Shown here piece after piece: positions 1 to 7,048 of a DNA stretch of 20,773 nucleotides (positions within the stretch are counted from its first letter, which is position 1; each line of letters starts with the position of its first letter). Source of the stretch: Treponema sp. (GTDB taxonomy: Bacteria; Spirochaetota; Spirochaetia; Treponematales; Breznakiellaceae); NCBI GenBank assembly GCA_031284105.1, contig JAITAN010000084.1, forward strand, positions 1 to 20,773. The letters are read 5' to 3'. Both the position numbers and the translations under genes were made by a program. The notes under the pieces were generated by a model. It saw nothing but the letters and a program-made list of their open reading frames with translations, made no database searches and was not told where the DNA came from.

Positions 1-161
1 AAAGCATAAACCCGACTATGCCCGCCGTCAAGCGTATTCGGCTTGCATCGACCGCCTAATGAGTTTCGCGGGCCGCTCTTTGATCGGGATAGGGACTGAC
101 GGGCCGTCCCGCACCGCAAGCCCGTCTTCTTTCACGCGTAAAACTATGCTATCATAGGGAT

Positions 162-1298
162 ATGACACACTACGGTAATTTTTGTATTAACGGAAAAACC
201 TACGGCGTTGGGCCTGATGGAGAACGCCGCACGCTTATCATAGCGGAACTTGGTACCGGACACGGCGCGGACCGAATAAGGGCAGCGGAACTCATAGATG
301 CGGCTGCGGAAGCCGGCGCGGACTGCATCAAATTCCAGATCGTCTACGCGGATGAGATACTTCATCCCCATACCGGCGCGGTGCCGCTTCCGGGCGGAAG
401 CATCGATCTCTATGATGCGTTCAAACGGCTGGAAACGCGGCCCGATTTCTTTGCGGACATGAAGGAAGCGGTTGAAAAGAAAGGGCTTTTGTTTCTCTGT
501 ACGCCGTTCGGGCTTAAAAGCGCCCGCGATCTCCGCGCGTTGCAGCCTGCGGTACTGAAAATCGCGTCCCCGGAACTCAACTATACCGCGCTGTTGCGGG
601 AGATCGCTTCATACAACCTGCCCGTCCTGCTTTCATCCGGCGTGTCAACGTTATCCGATATAGAAGCAGCGCTGTCCGCGCTTTCGGGCGTACCGGTCTG
701 TTTGCTGCATTGCGTTACCGCGTACCCCGCCCCGGCCGAAGACTACAACCTCCGTGCGCTGCGCACGCTTTCCGCCGTCTTCGGCGTGCCGGCCGGGCTG
801 AGCGATCACAGCATGGATGCGGAACTGGTCCCATTTCTCGCCGCGGCCCTGGGCGCGGCCGTTATTGAAAAGCATTTCTGCCTGTCGCGGAAAGACGCGG
901 GGCTTGACGATCCCATCGCCCTTGACCCGCCCTCATTCGCGGTCATGGCGCGTGCGGTACGCACGGCCGAGCGCATCGCCGCGGAACAAGGAAGCGAAGC
1001 CGCGCTTGCGGCGATGCGGCGTGAACGAGGCGGGCGCGCCGTGGACGCGGCGCTGGGGGATGGGGTGAAACGGCTTGCGCCTTCGGAAAAAGCCAACTAT
1101 GCGCGCACCAACCGCTCCATTCATGCGCTTCGGTCCATACGGGAAGGGGAGATTATTACGAGGGAGATGATAGCCTGCCTTCGGTCGGAAAAGGCCCTGC
1201 GTCCGGGACTGCCGCCGTCGTGGGAAGATGCCGTCATCGGGCGCGCGGCCAGAACGTACATTCCGGATGGAGAAGGCGTCAGGTTTGAAGACGTGTGA
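162..1298 (+). CDS. neuB: NeuB/SpsE-family nonulosonic acid (sialic/legionaminic/pseudaminic-type) synthase
   Basis: The 378-residue protein has the full NeuB layout: a TIM-barrel synthase domain (about 20-275) and a C-terminal SAF/antifreeze-like domain (about 315-378, from NRSIHALRSI). Family enzymes condense phosphoenolpyruvate with an N-acetylated hexosamine to make a nine-carbon acidic sugar in the cytoplasm. Visible motifs are IAELGTGHG (27-35), LKIASPE (132-138), LSSGVSTLSDIEAAL (157-171), LLHCVTAYPAP (181-191), GLSDHS (212-217) and IEKHF (235-239). His216 and His238 match the two metal-binding histidines of the family. The usual G-x-DH substrate motif reads GLDDP here, so the sugar made is uncertain. 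Spirochaete flagellins can carry nonulosonate-like glycans, which is one possible role (inference). The ATG at 162 has only a poor Shine-Dalgarno (AGGGA too close), and a TATCAT at 150-155 hints at a very short leader. The last 20 bases overlap the convergent uracil-DNA glycosylase gene. Confidence 0.9.
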   Translation: MTHYGNFCINGKTYGVGPDGERRTLIIAELGTGHGADRIRAAELIDAAAEAGADCIKFQIVYADEILHPHTGAVPLPGGSIDLYDAFKRLETRPDFFADMKEAVEKKGLLFLCTPFGLKSARDLRALQPAVLKIASPELNYTALLREIASYNLPVLLSSGVSTLSDIEAALSALSGVPVCLLHCVTAYPAPAEDYNLRALRTLSAVFGVPAGLSDHSMDAELVPFLAAALGAAVIEKHFCLSRKDAGLDDPIALDPPSFAVMARAVRTAERIAAEQGSEAALAAMRRERGGRAVDAALGDGVKRLAPSEKANYARTNRSIHALRSIREGEIITREMIACLRSEKALRPGLPPSWEDAVIGRAARTYIPDGEGVRFEDV

Positions 1299-1998
1299 AC
1301 AGTTTCTTCAAATCTTCCCATGCGGGACGTTTCAGGCTTGCATCGCGCAGGAGCGCGCTGGGGTGATAGGTGGCGATGAGGGGAATGGACGCCGCGGCCG
1401 CGCCGCTTGCGGCGTCCATCGTGTATTCAAAGAAGGTCCCGCGCAACCGTCCGATGCCCTCATCCGTACGGAGCATGGTTTGCGCCGCGACCCTTCCCAT
1501 GCAGAGGATGAACGCGGGCCGCACCGTCCGTATCTGGCGGATCAGGAACGGGACGCACGCGGCGGTTTCCGCGGGCAAAGGGACGCGGTTGCCCGGAGGA
1601 CGGCATTTTACGGTATTGGTAATAAAGCAGTTTGTTGAACGGGAAAGCGCAATGCCGGCAAGCATACGATCAAGAAGCCGTCCGGCAGGACCCACAAAAG
1701 GTCTGCCCTTTTCATCTTCTTCAGAACCGGGCGCTTCGCCTATGACCAGTACCCGCGGCTGCCGTACGCCTTCCCCCGGCACGGCAAGGATACGTACCTC
1801 GCATAAGCCGCACGCGCTGCATGAACGGATGTCCCCGGCTATTGCTTCCGGCGTATCGCCGGCATAGGCAATGCCGCGGGCAGCGGCCGCGTCATCCTCA
1901 AAGGCCGGCGCTTCTCTGTCCCGCCAATGCCCATCGCGTAGGAAATCGCCGGCCGTATCGAGCAACGCGGCCAGCCGGGTTTTATCTTCTGCGGTCAT
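1279..1998 (-). CDS. udg: Family 4 (iron-sulfur) uracil-DNA glycosylase
   Basis: This 239-residue protein removes uracil from DNA to start base-excision repair of deaminated cytosine. It carries the family 4 signatures: GEAPGSEEDEKG (87-98) for uracil binding and catalysis, FVGPAGRLLDRML just after it, and TYHPSALLR (210-218) for DNA binding. Cysteines at 60, 63, 132 (VKCRPP) and 148 (AACVPF) have the pattern expected for the four ligands of the [4Fe-4S] cluster; Cys66 is extra. About 50 residues before the first cysteine form an N-terminal extension seen in many bacterial homologues. The ATG lies 12 bases after the stop of the P83/100 gene and has no clear ribosome site, so translation is probably coupled to that gene. 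The 3' end overlaps neuB tail-to-tail by 20 bases. Confidence 0.93.
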   Translation of the reverse strand: MTAEDKTRLAALLDTAGDFLRDGHWRDREAPAFEDDAAAARGIAYAGDTPEAIAGDIRSCSACGLCEVRILAVPGEGVRQPRVLVIGEAPGSEEDEKGRPFVGPAGRLLDRMLAGIALSRSTNCFITNTVKCRPPGNRVPLPAETAACVPFLIRQIRTVRPAFILCMGRVAAQTMLRTDEGIGRLRGTFFEYTMDAASGAAAASIPLIATYHPSALLRDASLKRPAWEDLKKLFTRLQT

Positions 1999-2010
1999 TG
2001 AATCGCCGCG

Positions 2011-3537
2011 CTACCGATCCATGAGCGGCAGCTCTTCCAGCGTTTGCGGATTGAGGAACAGCGCATCGCCGCTTTCGCGCTCGGTGAGCAGTCTGTCCTG
2101 ATAGAACACGATTGAGGCGAAGGGATGAACCGCAATGGAGGACATCGCCCGGCATTGCAGGTCGGAATCAAAACGCGCCATATAGAAGGCGGTACGGTTG
2201 GATGCGGCAATGGCGTACAGATCGGGTCCGTTTACCCAGAGGAGGCTATTGACGCTTATGGCGTCAGTCCCCTGTTCCACCGTTTCAAGCGTCTCAATCG
2301 CTATCTTCACCAGCCGGTACGACCGCGCATCGCTTTGTGCGGAAAGGGCGATAATGGCGTCGTTGACAACGGTTACCGTTCTTATATTCAGCGAACTATC
2401 ATCCGAATCTTTTATCCGTCTACCCGTATTGGCGTCGATCTGGACGATCTTACCCAAAGGGGATTCCGTCGCATTGAGCGCAATGCCAAACGTAATGACC
2501 GGAATCGGTTGTTCCCCGCCGTTTATCAACTCCTGCTGATCCCGCGCTATCTCCTGGCGTTCCTGCTGGGCTTCCGCTATTTTTTGCTCGGCAAGCGCCT
2601 CATTCCGCTGCGCTTCCCCTTTCTGCTGCACGACGGCTTCTTCCCGCCGGGCCAAGTCCTGTTCCTGCTCCGCGCTATCCTGCCGGCCCTGATCCGCGGA
2701 ATCCGGATCAGGCGGCTGCGCGGCAGCTTCACTCGGCTCCCGCTCAAGCTGCCGCTGTTCCCCGGTAATGGCGGCATCTTCCCGTGCGGCAGCCTCTTGC
2801 TGCTCCTGCGCCCTCAGTTCGGCTTCCCCGGCTTCCCGTTCCTTTAAGTCAACCATATCCTGACGGGTCCCTATGCCCATATCCTGATCTTTCCGCTGCT
2901 CTTCTACCACCTCAGGCGCGGTAAGCGGCGTCGTATTGACCGCGCTTAAAGAACCGGGCAGGGCGTTTCCAAGCGGAATAACGATAAGGGTCTGTCCCGC
3001 CCACTCGTCATAACGAACCGAAATGCCTACTTTCTCGCCGGTAAGATGGGACGCGGCAATCTCGTTATAGTTAGCAGTAAAATACTGTAAATTCTTGTGG
3101 AACACCGCGTTGTAAATGGTGATATATTGGGCGAGGAGCGCGGCGTCCTGCGGGGAATACCGGTACGCGGTTTCCAGATAGCCTTGAACGATGAGTCTTA
3201 AATTCCTAATATGATCGACCCCGACATTGGGACCAAGCCCGAAAATATCCGCATCGAATCTCCCCGTCTTCTCCGGCGATATGCAGTGAATAACAAAATA
3301 ACGTTCGGTTTGCCCTGCATTCGCGGAACCGCTATTGATGATTCTGCCCAAACCGCCGCCTATTTCCCAAATGGCGGTACGGCTGTCGATTTTGGCGGGT
3401 ATAGCTGTATTACTGATAAATTCCATCGACCCCTGATGCTCTAATAGTTCTCTGTTATTAACAACCTCTTGGGCAAACGTACCTATGGAAACGTGGAAAA
3501 CAAGAGAAAAGAGCAGAAAGAAACGGATATTTCGCAT
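2011..3537 (-). CDS. P83/100-family spirochaete antigen (Borrelia p83/100 homologue)
   Basis: The 508-residue protein starts with a signal peptide (hydrophobic residues 5-20, likely cleavage after TFA at 22), so it is exported. Residues about 25-205 form a globular N-terminal domain with the family features (AIWEIGGGLGRIINSG, RNLRLIVQGYLE, the QYITIYNAV region). Residues about 210-340 are a low-complexity Glu/Gln/Ala/Arg segment likely to form a long coiled coil. Residues 345-508 form a beta-rich C-terminal domain. This three-part layout is characteristic of the Borrelia P83/100 family, whose function is unknown; it is a known serological antigen in Borrelia. The gene has its own promoter (3557-3585) and a Shine-Dalgarno AGAGGAA five bases before the ATG. 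It is the first gene of a two-gene unit with the uracil-DNA glycosylase, 12 bases downstream. Confidence 0.9.
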   Translation of the reverse strand: MRNIRFFLLFSLVFHVSIGTFAQEVVNNRELLEHQGSMEFISNTAIPAKIDSRTAIWEIGGGLGRIINSGSANAGQTERYFVIHCISPEKTGRFDADIFGLGPNVGVDHIRNLRLIVQGYLETAYRYSPQDAALLAQYITIYNAVFHKNLQYFTANYNEIAASHLTGEKVGISVRYDEWAGQTLIVIPLGNALPGSLSAVNTTPLTAPEVVEEQRKDQDMGIGTRQDMVDLKEREAGEAELRAQEQQEAAAREDAAITGEQRQLEREPSEAAAQPPDPDSADQGRQDSAEQEQDLARREEAVVQQKGEAQRNEALAEQKIAEAQQERQEIARDQQELINGGEQPIPVITFGIALNATESPLGKIVQIDANTGRRIKDSDDSSLNIRTVTVVNDAIIALSAQSDARSYRLVKIAIETLETVEQGTDAISVNSLLWVNGPDLYAIAASNRTAFYMARFDSDLQCRAMSSIAVHPFASIVFYQDRLLTERESGDALFLNPQTLEELPLMDR

Positions 3538-3556
3538 ATAGATTCCTCTTTACGGT

Positions 3557-3585
3557 ATGATAAACGAAAAGAATACAATAGGCAA
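3557..3585 (-). promoter_or_regulatory. Promoter of the P83/100 - udg unit
   Basis: Read on the minus strand there is a -35 TTGCCT (3580-3585), a 17-base spacer and a -10 TATCAT (3557-3562). The predicted start lies only about 12 bases before the ATG, so the leader is just long enough for the AGAGGAA ribosome site. It lies in the 105-base gap after maf. Confidence 0.6.
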
Positions 3586-3642
3586 GTAGATACCGGTTAT
3601 TATTGGAACAGCGGGGTGCGTGCGTTACGGGCGGAAGAAGTA

Positions 3643-4296
3643 TTACCGTAAAGAAAATGTATGCACATTTCTTGTTTCATACGCCGCCCCATACCCATAA
3701 CCGTTCTCTCGAAGCAATTCGTAAAATTCCCGCAGGGGCAACCCCGTTACATTAGTGAATGAACCTTTTATACCTGAAATAAAGCAATTCGCAATGCCCT
3801 GCGCCCTGTACGCGCCGGCCACCCCTTTCCATTCATCCGTATCAAGGTACCACTCGATTTCCGTATTGGAAATAGGGGCAAAACTCACCTCGCTTATAAC
3901 GGTCTTAGCGGCAAGACGGCTATCCTTCAACCGGTACAACACGATGCCGCTTATGACCCTGTGAGTACGGCTTTGAAGGCGGGAAATCATGCGCTTTGCC
4001 CCGGCGCGGTCTTTGGGTTTTCCGAAAATACGCCCATCTATGGCGACTACCGTATCCGCTCCAAAAACCCACCGGAATGCCGCCTGTTCCCCGGTCGTTC
4101 CGGCATTCTCTGTGTGCAAAGATTCCGCCGCGGACAATACCTTCTGCGCCGCTATCGCCTCCGGTATCTTCTCAAGCGGGAGCGCGTCATTCCATGTTTC
4201 CTCTCGTAATGACGGCTTGATAATAAACGGAATTCCCAGCAGTCTGAAATAATCCTGCCGTCTGGGGGAAGCCGAAGCGAGTACTATTGCGTCCAT
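3643..4296 (-). CDS. maf: Maf-family nucleoside triphosphate pyrophosphatase
   Basis: Maf/YhdE-type enzymes hydrolyse nucleoside triphosphates (dTTP, UTP and modified pyrimidine forms) to monophosphates and pyrophosphate, acting as house-cleaning enzymes; overproduction blocks septation in Bacillus. The 217-residue sequence has the N-terminal SASPRR phosphate loop (8-13), FGADTVVAIDG (78-88), FGKP (91-94), SRTHRVISG (109-117), GAYRAQG (161-167) and GSFTNVTGLPL (178-188). All are in the family order, and the length is usual. AGGTG lies six bases before the ATG. It is the last gene of the cheW - DegT-like - maf unit and starts 33 bases after the DegT-like stop. About 20 C-terminal residues run beyond the conserved core. 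Confidence 0.93.
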   Translation of the reverse strand: MDAIVLASASPRRQDYFRLLGIPFIIKPSLREETWNDALPLEKIPEAIAAQKVLSAAESLHTENAGTTGEQAAFRWVFGADTVVAIDGRIFGKPKDRAGAKRMISRLQSRTHRVISGIVLYRLKDSRLAAKTVISEVSFAPISNTEIEWYLDTDEWKGVAGAYRAQGIANCFISGIKGSFTNVTGLPLREFYELLRENGYGYGAAYETRNVHTFSLR

Positions 4297-4329
4297 TCTT
4301 TCACCTGTCTCGATATATGCCCCTGCGGT

Positions 4330-5352
4330 TCACGGTAAGGTTCCGATGAGTTTCGCCACTTTTTCAACTTCAGCGCCCGTAAGCCGGGGATAGATCGGAA
4401 AAAGCGCGGTCCTCATCGACAGGGAATACGTCTCGGGACAGTGCTCGTTACCGCCAACACGACCGCTTCCTATAGCCGTATCAGCAAACGGGTTTTCAAC
4501 CGCTATATCTTTCTTCCTAGCGTAGGCTTTCACGTCCTTCATACCCGTCTCAAGGATCAGCGGAAAAGCGTAATTGTTGTACTCAACGCCTTCACGGGAA
4601 ACAAACCGTTTATGGCGGGTACGGAGACTCGCGTGTGCGTACGCTTCCGCGATCTCTTTCACCTTATCAAGATTTCTACGCGCTTCCCTGAACTGCACGA
4701 TAGCCATTGCCGCGTTCATGTCAGATAACGCGTATTCGCCGGGCAGTTTTCCCAGATTCCGCAGAACCGTTCCATCCCGGCGGTTCACGGCAAAAAGCAG
4801 CGCGCCGCCGCCCGCCGTAAGCACATCCCGTTCTTCCAAGCCCAATATGGTAAAGACGCCCGCGGAAGGCAGCAACGTATCGCCTGCAAGCGTACCGAAA
4901 CTCTGGGAGCAGTCTTCAATCACCGGCAACCCCAGGGCCGCAATAGAAGCCGTATCCGGCGCGAAACCTAATGTATGATGAACAACGATTGCCCTTGTTT
5001 CAGGGGAAAGAAGGGCTTGCACATGATCTCTGTCAATAACGGCGTCGGAAGGTGCGGTATCGCAAAAAACCGGCTTGAGCCGCAAGGCTTCAATGATACG
5101 AACATAATACACCGGCGATAAGGCGGATATGATCACCCCCTTGCCGTCTCCGATAGCAAGCGCTTTCAACGCAACATACAACGCAATAGCAGGACTACGC
5201 AACGCGATACAGTAATCAAAGCCCAGTTGTTCCTTTGCGAGCTGAATCAACATCTCCGACCGTTCTCCGGGGCCGATCTTTTCTTCAACCAAGACCGTCA
5301 ACACGGCGTCCATTTCCTTACGCCGGATAGTTGGAGAATAGAGTTCTATCAT
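4330..5352 (-). CDS. DegT/DnrJ/EryC1/StrS-family (fold-type I aminotransferase) protein lacking the PLP lysine
   Basis: The 340-residue protein follows the sugar aminotransferase fold: an N-terminal start similar to the family (SPTIRRKEMDAV), a cofactor-domain motif EDCSQSFG (146-153, normally EDCAQ/A-x-G), the ALSDMNAAMAIVQF stretch (208-221) and a C-terminal LFPIYPRLTGAEVEKV (317-332) like the usual LPMYPGLT. The segment that normally reads K-N-x-T-T-G-E-G-G-A is R175-D-V-L-T-A-G-G-G-A184 here, so the lysine that forms the internal aldimine with PLP is replaced by Arg (codon CGG, 4828-4830). Transamination is therefore unlikely. A sugar-binding, regulatory or pseudoenzyme role is possible, but unknown. 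No Shine-Dalgarno precedes the ATG. It starts nine bases after the cheW stop, so it is probably translationally coupled. Confidence 0.85.
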   Translation of the reverse strand: MIELYSPTIRRKEMDAVLTVLVEEKIGPGERSEMLIQLAKEQLGFDYCIALRSPAIALYVALKALAIGDGKGVIISALSPVYYVRIIEALRLKPVFCDTAPSDAVIDRDHVQALLSPETRAIVVHHTLGFAPDTASIAALGLPVIEDCSQSFGTLAGDTLLPSAGVFTILGLEERDVLTAGGGALLFAVNRRDGTVLRNLGKLPGEYALSDMNAAMAIVQFREARRNLDKVKEIAEAYAHASLRTRHKRFVSREGVEYNNYAFPLILETGMKDVKAYARKKDIAVENPFADTAIGSGRVGGNEHCPETYSLSMRTALFPIYPRLTGAEVEKVAKLIGTLP

Positions 5353-5361
5353 GTAGTAAGT

Positions 5362-5838
5362 TTACTGCTTGAGTTCTGATATTTTCTGCAATTCTTTAGG
5401 ATTAAAGAGATTACGTATACTCAAGATGATAAGATAGCCGCCGTGGTCCTGACGCACTACCCCGTAAATATACTCACTGCCTATACCGCTCACCATTTGG
5501 GGAGGAGGCTGAACTTGCTCATGCCCTATTGTAACCACTCGTGAGACCCGATCAATAATTACCCCCAGCTTCATCCCATCAATATCCAGAATGACAAAAC
5601 CCGACAACAAATCATCTTCTTCTGACGCCGCGAGCTTTTTAAGATGAAACCGTTTATGTAAATTGATGATAGGTATGATTTCGCTCCGCAGGTGGAAAAT
5701 ACCTTCCACATACGGCGGCGCGTTCGGAATAGCCCGGATATCCTGTACCCTGACGATCTCTTTAACATCCATAATATTTATTCCATACAACTCTTCACCT
5801 AATTGAAACGTAACCAGTTGCATGTTCTGATCAGCCAT
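5362..5838 (-). CDS. cheW: CheW chemotaxis scaffold/adaptor protein
   Basis: CheW links chemoreceptors to the CheA kinase in the signalling array at the inner membrane. The 158-residue protein is a single CheW domain: LVTFQLGEELYGINIMDVKEI (8-28), a PNAPPYVEGIFHLRSEIIPIINL block (38-60), GFVILDIDGMKLGVIIDRVSRV (80-101) and the C-terminal LIILSIRNLF (135-144). The usual arginine and glycine positions of the receptor- and CheA-binding faces are present. The ATG at 5838 has an AAGGGGG ribosome site four bases upstream and a TATAAT -10 at 5860-5865. It heads an operon with the DegT-like gene and maf. No cheA or receptor gene lies nearby. Confidence 0.95.
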   Translation of the reverse strand: MADQNMQLVTFQLGEELYGINIMDVKEIVRVQDIRAIPNAPPYVEGIFHLRSEIIPIINLHKRFHLKKLAASEEDDLLSGFVILDIDGMKLGVIIDRVSRVVTIGHEQVQPPPQMVSGIGSEYIYGVVRQDHGGYLIILSIRNLFNPKELQKISELKQ

Positions 5839-5859
5839 AGCGCCCCCTTTTGTTTAACT

Positions 5860-5888
5860 ATTATATCATACAGTTGAACGTAAATTTC
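5860..5888 (-). promoter_or_regulatory. Promoter of the cheW operon
   Basis: On the minus strand a consensus -10 TATAAT lies at 5860-5865, about 22 bases before the cheW ATG. The -35 at 17-base spacing (GAAATT, 5883-5888) is a weak match, so an activator, another sigma factor or an extended element may be used. Confidence 0.5.
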
Positions 5889-5932
5889 TGCAAGAGTGAA
5901 AAAGAGTGAAAATATGAAAATTACCGGAAAAT

Positions 5933-5959
5933 GGAGCGGTGAAAAACACAACCCGCTCC
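5933..5959. promoter_or_regulatory. Inverted repeat GGAGCGG-n13-CCGCTCC between divergent promoters
   Basis: A perfect 7-bp inverted repeat (5933-5939 and 5953-5959) with a 13-base centre sits between the divergent cheW and ttcA promoters. It ends three bases before the ttcA-side -35. It could be an operator or a hairpin; there is no run of T to make it a terminator. The rest of the 5839-6000 gap is A-rich and contains nothing else I can name. Confidence 0.35.
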
Positions 5960-5962
5960 CTC

Positions 5963-5991
5963 TTGACCACGCTCCTCAAAAAACACACAAT
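5963..5991 (+). promoter_or_regulatory. Promoter of the small ORF - ttcA unit
   Basis: TTGACC (5963-5968), 17 bases, CACAAT (5986-5991). The predicted start is at about 5997-6000, directly before the ATG at 6001, which would make the first reading frame leaderless. Confidence 0.45.
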
Positions 5992-6000
5992 TAACATCAT

Positions 6001-6192
6001 ATGAATCCTTTCTTTCAGCGTCTTGCGCTTTTGATCAGGTATGAAGCACGCGGCGCGCCGGAATGGCGCGGCGCAAAGAGGGTAGTTAACGGGAGCGGCG
6101 TTACGGTAACGTGCGCGGGCATGATACGGGCCGGGCTTGCGGCGCGGGGCGTATACGCCGAAGCGGAGCGCCATGCGCGCCGCGCGGAGTAA
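6001..6192 (+). CDS. Small hypothetical protein overlapping the ttcA start
   Basis: A 63-codon frame begins at an ATG immediately after the predicted transcription start and ends 20 bases inside ttcA (overlap 6173-6192). It encodes a basic, Ala/Arg-rich peptide (starts MNPFFQRLALLIRYEARG, ends AEAERHARRAE) with no signal peptide or recognisable domain. There is no Shine-Dalgarno, but the promoter spacing would allow leaderless initiation. Its overlap with the ttcA ribosome site would couple the two. I do not recognise the family. It may instead be an untranslated leader of ttcA. Confidence 0.35.
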   Translation: MNPFFQRLALLIRYEARGAPEWRGAKRVVNGSGVTVTCAGMIRAGLAARGVYAEAERHARRAE

Positions 6193-6913
6193 TATCGTCC
6201 GGAAGCTCGTAACCAAGGCCGTCATGGAACGAAACCTCATAGAAGAGGGCGACCGCATACTCATAGCGGCATCCGGCGGCAAAGACTCGACCGTTATGGC
6301 ATGGGCGCTTTCCGGCATCCGTCCTGCAATAAAGAAAACGTATGAACTTGCGGCCCTGCATATATCAAGCGATTTTTGCGCGTGCTGCAAAAAATCCGCG
6401 CTTGAACGGCGCCTTATCGAATGGGGGGTATCTTTTACAGATGTATCGGTGCCCATCATCGGGAGGCTCAAGCCGGGCCGCACGATGAACTGTTACTGGT
6501 GTTCAACTCAAAGACGTACGGAACTGTTGAAATACGCTCTTGAGCGAGGCTTTAACAAAATTGCGCTTGGTCATCATCTCGACGATATTATCGAAACGTT
6601 TTTTATGAATATGACGGCAAAAGGCGAACTTTCCGCCATGCCGATCCTGCTTAAATACCAGAAATATCCGGTATCCATTATACGCCCCCTTGGACTTGTC
6701 GAGGAGCAGCAGATTATAGCTTGTGCGGAAGAAGAAGGCATACTCAAAACGTCCTGTACCTGCCCTTTCGGCATGAACTCAAACCGCAGGGCCGTACGCA
6801 AGCGGATCGCGGACTTTACCGGCAATTCCGCGGCCGTAAAACGGCGGATATTGCAAGCCGTTGACGCGGCGGGGCTGCTTACCGAAGAACGCGCCGCGCG
6901 CCCGGGACCGTAA
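6173..6913 (+). CDS. ttcA: TtcA-family PP-loop ATPase (tRNA 2-thiocytidine synthase-like)
   Basis: TtcA uses ATP and an iron-sulfur cluster to thiolate cytidine 32 of tRNA. The 246-residue protein has the PP-loop ASGGKDST (33-40), a central CYWC (Cys107, Cys110), IALGHHLDDIIETFFMNM (130-147) and a later SCTCPFG (194-200). The CxxC plus a C-terminal cysteine matches the three-cysteine cluster pattern of TtcA. Extra cysteines (FCACC, 69-72) are unusual. I chose ATG 6173 because GGAG lies four bases before it; an in-frame TTG at 6137 has no ribosome site. Specificity within the PP-loop family is not certain. The gene ends convergently with the conserved hypothetical gene at 7049. Confidence 0.88.
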   Translation: MRAARSNIVRKLVTKAVMERNLIEEGDRILIAASGGKDSTVMAWALSGIRPAIKKTYELAALHISSDFCACCKKSALERRLIEWGVSFTDVSVPIIGRLKPGRTMNCYWCSTQRRTELLKYALERGFNKIALGHHLDDIIETFFMNMTAKGELSAMPILLKYQKYPVSIIRPLGLVEEQQIIACAEEEGILKTSCTCPFGMNSNRRAVRKRIADFTGNSAAVKRRILQAVDAAGLLTEERAARPGP

Positions 6914-7008
6914 GCGTTCCCGATTGGCCGGTTCCCCCTGCCGCTGCGATTGCAGGAAAAGGTACGGGGGGAAGCGCGGCTCCGGGCAAGGCGGAGGCTT
7001 GCGTCCGG

Positions 7009-7034
7009 CTTGCCGCGGGAAGAACCGCGGCAAG
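7009..7034. terminator. Hairpin between convergent genes
   Basis: A perfect 10-bp stem, CTTGCCGCGG with its complement CCGCGGCAAG, encloses a GAAGAA loop. It lies in the 135-base gap between ttcA (+) and the hypothetical gene (-). There is no T-run on either side, so termination would be weak or Rho-assisted; 3'-end protection is the alternative. Confidence 0.5.
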
Positions 7035-7048
7035 TACGGAGGGAACCG

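Noticed and set aside
1..168. Open frames upstream of neuB: plus strand 2-157 and minus strand 28-168 (protein-like, 46 codons, GTG start)
   Set aside because: Neither has a ribosome site or a recognisable sequence; the minus frame would overlap the neuB start divergently. Too little sequence to decide.
2125..2847. Long plus-strand open frame opposite the P83/100 gene
   Set aside because: Antisense shadow of a well-supported coding gene; Leu/Arg/Phe-rich translation from the Glu/Gln/Ala coiled-coil codons.
6137..6172. TTG start giving ttcA twelve more residues
   Set aside because: No ribosome site, whereas the ATG at 6173 has GGAG at proper spacing.
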